From: Phlegmacium glaucopus | Lineage: Eukaryota > Basidiomycota > Agaricomycetes > Agaricales > Cortinariaceae | DNA: 64,000 nucleotides | NCBI GenBank assembly: GCA_015039465.1 | Contig: MU130707.1 | Span: 93,330 to 157,329 of the forward strand | Direction: 5' to 3' | Shown: piece after piece, positions 58,840-64,000 of the stretch | How the letters are laid out: each line of letters starts with the position of its first letter | Position numbering within the stretch: position 1 is the first letter of the stretch | Notes under the pieces: model-generated | Database searches by the model: none | Told to the model about the DNA's origin: nothing | The model's input: only the letters and a program-made list of their open reading frames with translations | Translations under genes and position numbers: made by a program

Positions 58840-60113
58840 AGATTCATCTTTTGTTTTTACGCAAGCTTCTACATTAACTACCAATCGGATTCGCCGGGAA
58901 AACGTTCCAGCTCAGGACCATGACTCTCCAAACACCCCAGTTGGCGGACCGCGTCCTTCCAGACCCTCCGCTTATAACCCCCAACTCGCACCTGAGTCTT
59001 CTCCTCTTCGCCCCCATTGTTTGGCCCGAGACAGGCTTCGGCTCTGGAGACCGGCACCTTCTGTTTCCAGTCGTCATTCCTCAGCGCCGGAGGAAGACAT
59101 CAGCCGGATCTTCGATGTGATGTCTAACGCATGGGCTGATTCTACCCGAGAATCGTATAGCGCGGGAGTCCTAGTCTATCATGTCTACTGCGACAAGAAG
59201 GGCATACCGGAGGAGCTACGAGCACCCGCGAACCAACCAATCATCACTTCTTTCGTCGCGAGTCTAGCCGGTTATTACTCAGGTGCTACCATTTCTAATT
59301 ACATCCACGGCATACGAGCTTGGCACATCCTTCACGGATTGGACTGGAAGCTCAACTCCTTGGAAATGGACGCCTTACTCAAAGGAGCGAACCGGCTCAC
59401 CCCCCCCCTCGTCAAAGAGAAAGAAAAGACTACCTTACACCCCGGAATTCATTTCCAATATTCGCCAGCGTCTAATGCTCGGAGAGCCTTTTGACGCAGC
59501 GGTTTTTGCATGCCTAACCACCTGCTTTTACGCAGCAGCCCGGGTTGGAGAGTTTGTCATCCCCCGGCTAGACGCTTTTTCTCCAGCTCACCACATCACA
59601 GTTGCTAATCTCAGAGTCGAGTGGAATCCGGAAGGGCTAGAAGTAACAGTCCTACATATTCCTCGTACCAAGGCAGCTCCGCTCGAGGGTGAAGACGTGT
59701 GCTGGAGCCGTCACCCAGGACTCACTGACCCCTACGACGCACTAGACAACCACCGACGAATCAACAACCCACCCGAGGGCGCCCACCTTTTCTCGTATTG
59801 GCATAATAACCAATTGCGCCCTCTCACCAAATCCGCCTTCGTCAAACGGCTTGCCACTGCAGCTCACCAAGCCGGACTCGAGCCCCTGCAGGGCCATGGT
59901 ATTCACATTGGCGCTACCCTATTTTACCTACTCCAAGGAGTACCCATGGAGGCTATGAAAGTCATGGGACGATGGAGCAGCGATGCTTTCCTCACTTATC
60001 TTAGGAAGCATGCCCAGATTCTCACGCCGTTCATTCAGGCCAACACAGAAGCCCACGAGGCTTTCTTGCAATTCATTATTCCCTCCCAGTCCCTTCTGCA
60101 GGGACGGAGGTGA
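58835..60113 (+). pseudogene. DIRS-like tyrosine recombinase with poly-C frameshift
   Basis: Recombinase of element 2, directly after the RT stop; no in-frame Met near the start (first is MSNAWADSTRESY), so it may need readthrough or initiation from the RT. N-terminal half is in one frame through YSAGVLVYHVYCDKKG, GATISNYIHGIRAWH and LLKGANRLTP; at a run of nine C (59400-59408) the frame shifts by one to SSKRKKRLPYTPEFI, then FAACLTTCFYAAARVGEF-like (first catalytic Arg), PLTKSAFVKRLATAA, GHGIHIGATLFYLL and GRWSSDAFLTYLRKHAQ (Tyr nucleophile). The HxxR arginine of related copies (GHGIRIG) is His here (CAC). Two lesions make it unlikely to be active, although the rest is full length. Confidence 0.85.
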
Positions 60114-61349
60114 CCTATGGTCGGCACACTGTCCGTACCGCCTCAGAACTTTTGCAGTAAGTACTATAGCAGCCCTTCTCCTATTAACTGGGTAAAACAA
60201 GACTTACTCGTCGCGTCGTCAGACTCCTATAATGTGGGTTTCGCAGCTCGTCTCTCCCCAGTCTAATTCGGATCACTGCTCAGGTCGGGAAGCGCTTCGC
60301 GCTTTCGCCCACCTAGCTTACTGCATCTCGCATCATATATAATGTTTATATTTCGTAGTCTACCAACATGCTTGTATCCCAGGCAATCAACCACAGTTGA
60401 TTTCATGACCTGCCGCATTGACTAAACAAGAGAATACGCAAAGAATCATGATAACGACACCACCATCATATCGATCAATTTCAGGTACGACCTAATTCAA
60501 TTGTCAGCGGTTAAGTAGTATCACTGCTGCGCGTATGGCAATAGAACCTGGACAGCGCTATTTTTGATCAGCGAAACCGTTAGCCGACCGCCAGATAGGG
60601 TTCTTGGTGACCGGTGTGCCTTTCTTGTTTTGGAGCAATTTTGGTTGGTGCAAAAGGTAAGATTATGGCTTCTTTTTTTGTGAAAGACAAAATATGTTTA
60701 CAAATGTTTACACAGTGACATTTGGATCAGATTTTAAATAGCTACAAAACAGTCCGACCGCACCAGTGTATGCTAGTATATGTCTGCATATGTAAATTAC
60801 CGACCCCCAATGCTACTCTTGACATTTCAAACGTCGATAGTTATTTCGATGCTGAATAAAGTGATGTAAAATAAGTATATTCACAGTTAAACCAGTCGCT
60901 TTCGAGGCCGGTTTTGAATGCGGTTGAGTTTTCAGTATGCGAACAAAACCTCGTTACACTGAGCCTTCGGCTTCCACGGCATTGGTCGGCGGAGCTTTAA
61001 TTTACAACCCACGCGATCAAATTACCATTCTGTCACACTTTATGCAACGATGCCACTGCTGGTATGTTCACCACATAAGTTGTGGTCTTTGTCTTTTGCT
61101 TAGACAATATCTATGTATGTTTTGTGATGAACAATTAGGTGGAATTGTAGTAAGTTATAAAAGTAGCTTGTAACGATGTAGTAGTAATATGTGGGCAAAA
61201 GCCAGCATGGCTTTTTGGCCGGACAGGAGCCCCTGATCTTACAAATAAAAAGGAACTGAGATTAACTGCGATTCCCAAGTATTAGGAGTCCTGCGACGCG
61301 TTGAGTAAATCTCGGGTGGCACTTTATTAGGAGCAGACATACCTTGTAA
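60114..61349. other. No gene; 3' flank of DIRS-like element 2
   Basis: About 60120-60340 probably is the element's 3' untranslated region (CG-rich GAAGCGCTTCGCGCTTTCG). No terminal repeat matching 55077 was seen here. From about 60360 to 61349 there is AT-rich DNA with small frames (e.g. 60937-61173) and no recognisable product. Confidence 0.45.
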
Positions 61350-61884
61350 CTAGCGTTGAATGGGAGGCATGGTTATTCTGGTGAACTCATCATGCTGTAG
61401 CGGGTGAGCCTGCATGTAAGGCGCTAGTATTTGTGTGTGCTTTCTGAGGTAAGCAAGGAAAGCATCGCTGGCCCAGCTGCCTTTGACTTTCATGACGTCG
61501 AAAGGTGTACCACGCAGGAGAAACTCCAGTGTGGAGCCTATCCTTATGCCATGCCCTTGTCAGGGTCTAAACCGGCTGCTTTGGCAGCAGTCGCTAGCAT
61601 CTTAATGAACTTGGATTTTGTGAGTGGTTTGTGGGTATCCCCGGCACGGTGATAAGTACTCAGTGATATACGCATGAAATAGTGTAATTTAAGAAAACCA
61701 CACTAAATACACCACTGCAAATGACGCGGTATGGGTTTCCTAGGTAGTATAACTGTTGAGAGTTGAGGCCACCGTGACCAAAATAAGAAAGGCCACCTTG
61801 AACAAAGCGGAGTGGACGACGTGCCACAGAGCGGCCACACCCATTGTGCCGTCCTCATATAAATACATTATATCTACATAGACG

Positions 61885-61987
61885 TACCTCAGTCGTTGTA
61901 TCAAGTGACTGAGGTATGAGGTCTCATTCTATTCTTCATTTACTTAAACTTACTGTACCTAGTATCACATTATTATCTAGGTACAGT
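61885..61987. other. Two perfect hairpins in a duplicated segment
   Basis: TACCTCAGTC (61885-61894) pairs with GACTGAGGTA (61907-61916) across 12 nt, and ACTGTACCTAG (61952-61962) pairs with CTAGGTACAGT (61977-61987) across 14 nt. A 23 bp piece at 61891-61913 recurs exactly at 62001-62023, followed by TATCACRTTATTATCTAG in both places, so a roughly 100 bp unit was duplicated. Confidence 0.7.
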
Positions 61988-62149
61988 GGACTAAATATAT
62001 AGTCGTTGTATCAAGTGACTGAGTATCACGTTATTATCTAGTGTCTAGGGTATAAGATTTTAACAATAACCGTTCCATTTTATGTCTTTGGTTTATTTCC
62101 CAATATATTTCACTTTATAGTTGTGACAACTCAAATAGAATTTCGAAGA

Positions 62150-62285
62150 CTAACTTTGATAGTAGTGCAACTAATACACTTTTCAAACTAAATGTGCAAC
62201 CAATGCACCAATGCAAATAACTCCAATAGATTTCAAAGACTGACTTTGAAGGTAGTACAACCAATGTACAATATTAAACAATTCC
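62150..62285. repeat. Diverged two-copy tandem repeat
   Basis: Two similar units of roughly 70-80 bp (GAATTTCGAAGACTAAC / GATTTCAAAGACTGAC, then TTTGATAGTAGTGCAAC / TTTGAAGGTAGTACAAC). Inside the insertion at 61659-63030. Confidence 0.6.
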
Positions 62286-63984
62286 AAACTTAGATCTGAT
62301 GTTCTTTTTATTTTCTTAACTCTCTGATACAAAGTATGAGAGGGGAAGAAAGAAACAATCCGATGATATTCTTACAAGTTTTCGTACGCTACATATACAT
62401 ATTTTAAACAATAAAACCGCTAGGTAATTGTATTTTATTTATAGTTTGGCTTTTGGACCTCTTCGCAACGGGTCTAGACCTTTGTTTATTGTGTTTATTG
62501 TGTTTATTGTTATCCAGTCACTTATTAGTAACCGCGCCGTAAATATCCGTTCTCGGCCTTTAATTAATGAAGAACCAGGTGTCTGGCTCTCTCTTTGATT
62601 ATGTAACCTTGTAACACAACATTTGACGCGCGCTTAGCACATTTGTGACTTCTTGTAACACTCTGTGACAAACTCCCGAGTTTTCGTCCGGATAAAGTCT
62701 TTCATGCAATAGATAGCTATCCCTCGTAGTATAGACTTAGTAATTACATAAAATTGCAATATATTCCTTCAGGTTATCATGGATATTTATGGTTTTAACC
62801 TGGAAGTTCTGGATGTTGGACAGTATGAAAATTAGGTGAATTTACACCATAATTATCTCCAGCCCTAGGATATGAACATATTCATTGCAAATTCTGTTTA
62901 ATCAACTGGCGTAGTCACCACCAATGACCCTCACTGTGCCAGATTACATTCATAGTTTAGTTTTTAAATTAGGGATATTTTGGAAAATTAAGTATATCCA
63001 TGCATATACATAATTACACCGTATCAACAGTAAGTGAAGAGATGGAAGTTTTGAGGGGGGGCATTGGTTGTGAGGTGATGTCCAAGCGCGGCTTCGGGGT
63101 CTGTGCCCCCATGTTGCCTCAACCACAAGACCTCTTCTCCGAGGATGGGTTCTGCTTTTGTTACAGGGAGGGCAAACACGGTCAAAGTCAAGCTGTTTCT
63201 GTCAGACTCAATTCGGACGCTAGATGGTGTCACATGCTTTCTGGAATGGAAGTCCTTGAGGGTGCTTACTGTGAACTCCCCGACACAGGCTGCTGTGTAA
63301 AAGGTGGTGGTTAGACAGGCAAAAACAGCTGCATGGAGAGGTTGGCTGAGATTGAGGTTGTCCTTGATGCTGAGCATGAAGTCGATGGTGTATGGCTGCC
63401 TCTTCTTTCTCTTAGAAGAGGCCGGGGAGGATTTATCTGCTGACTTTAGCAGGGCTTTGATCTCAGCAAGGTTCATTCTCCAGGGAATGCCATGGAGCAA
63501 ATGCCAAGCCCTAATGCCAAAGACATAGTTGCTGATGGCAGAGCCAGAGTATATGCCGCTTAAGGTAGAAATGAAAGAGGTGATGAGAATGGGGATAGCT
63601 GGAGCCCGTTGCTCTTCGGCGATCATCTTTTTGTTGCAATAGATGTGAAAAATGAGGAGTCCAGAGCTGTACGTTTCCCGCGTTGCATCTGCCCAGGCTC
63701 CTGCAATGGTTTCTTGTATTCTGTCCAGATCAGCTGGACCGAGGTTGGTTGGGTTTCCTTCAAGGTCTAAAGTATTTTGTGGGGCCAACAGGAGCCAGAG
63801 CCTTAAGCAGTCTCTTGCTAGGACATGGGGTCGTCGAGGAGAGGTCAAAGGAGTGAGGGCTTTGGGGTAAGTGGAGGGTCTGATTGTCAGATGAGAGACG
63901 CGCGACGAAGTAGGTTGATGGTGGATCATGAATGGATCAAGGGAAAGTGAGACAGTTGATCTAAGCAAGCTGTCCTTTGTTAGT

Positions 63985-64000
63985 TGTTACATTCCGTTAT
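63985..64000 (+). repeat. Start of an LTR, plus orientation, cut by window edge
   Basis: TGTTACATTCCGTTAT matches the outer end of the LTR at 1905 (TGTTACATTCCGTCAT on minus) at 14-15 of 16 bases, and lies 16 bp before the recombinase frame begins. Only the first 16 bases are visible. Confidence 0.5.

Larger units (their letters stand above)
61659..63030. mobile_element. 1372 bp insertion with TAAGT target duplication
   Basis: TAAGT lies on each side (61654-61658 and 63031-63035). The ends are weakly inverted (left ACTCAGTGATATACG; right, reversed, CTGTTGATACGG). No coding frame inside. A 5 bp duplication and non-coding interior fit a solo LTR or a non-autonomous DNA element, but TG..CA ends are not present. 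A TATAAATAC motif is near 61857, and a set of hairpins is at 61885-61987. Confidence 0.68.
61350..63968 (-). pseudogene. Third DIRS-like tyrosine recombinase, split by an insertion
   Basis: The N-terminal two thirds lie at 63036-63968 (RPHVLARDCLRLW, GAWADATRETYSSGLL, GSAISNYVFGIRAWHLL, SSKRKKRQPYTIDFM, TTTFYTAACVGEFTV with the first catalytic Arg position read as ACVGE, THLTT-like PPQNFHLFTY). The C-terminal third lies at 61350-61653 (RAGDTHKPLTKSKFIKML, GHGIRIGSTLEFLLRG, GSWASDAFLAYLRKH), with the stop at 61350. A 1372 bp insertion separates them. Removing it rejoins FTY and HRAGD in frame. Related to the recombinase at 58835; the HxxR motif and Tyr are kept, but the first Arg is Cys here. 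The RT of this element should lie beyond 63985, where an LTR begins. Confidence 0.85.

Noticed and set aside
61431..61652. Plus-strand ORF MCVLSEVSKESIAGPAAF
   Set aside because: It is antisense to the C-terminal third of the minus-strand tyrosine recombinase.

Overview
This window looks like a transposon-rich, tandem-duplicated region of an agaricomycete (Basidiomycota) nuclear genome. The evidence is short GT-AG introns (about 40-65 nt), Ty3/Gypsy and DIRS-like retroelements with tyrosine recombinases, a Plavaka-type transposase, and an expanded family of multi-exon seven-membrane-helix proteins of the kind common in mushroom genomes. The exact order cannot be fixed from the sequence. No housekeeping gene is visible. 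The only host-type genes are the membrane-protein array, a duplicated HNH-like gene and the 3' end of an ABC transporter.

Layout. 1-1905: LTR and gag of a Ty3/Gypsy element on the minus strand, with pol running off the left edge. 1931-6388: a decayed DIRS-like element (RT, RNase H, tyrosine recombinase) whose RT is split by a 1174 bp insertion with inverted ends. 8136-11475 (minus) and 11684-14060 (plus): a divergent pair made of a frameshifted Plavaka transposase and an acidic partner gene. About 14500-52200: an irregular tandem array. Each unit holds a minus-strand 7TM gene with its TATA box, a conserved upstream block, and a non-conserved-looking intergenic module that recurs between units. 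Copies at 25395, 30259, 40768, 43242 and 50582 have models that stay open throughout. The copy at 37660 has a changed tail. Those at about 16385, 19930, 24323, 34152, 46900 and 49450 are pseudogenes or fragments. Two HNH-like genes (18224 and 22667, plus strand) lie in a duplicated block inside the array, and a solo LTR (47630-48182) interrupts it.

52209-60113: two copies of the 5' part of a second DIRS-like element flank an intron-bearing 3' fragment of an ABCC-type transporter. The right copy continues into a full element with ORF1, a zinc-knuckle ORF, RT-RNase H, and a tyrosine recombinase that carries a poly-C frameshift. 61350-63968 (minus): a third, related tyrosine recombinase split by a 1372 bp insertion with a 5 bp target duplication. 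The last 16 bases are the start of an LTR matching the family at the left edge.

The genes do not form one pathway. The region is best read as a recombination-prone island where a membrane-receptor-like family has been amplified and mobile elements have repeatedly nested. The most distinctive items are the 7TM array with its very short promoter-to-ATG spacing, the ABC fragment enclosed by DIRS-like repeats, the precisely delimited nested insertions, and inactivating changes at CpG sites.
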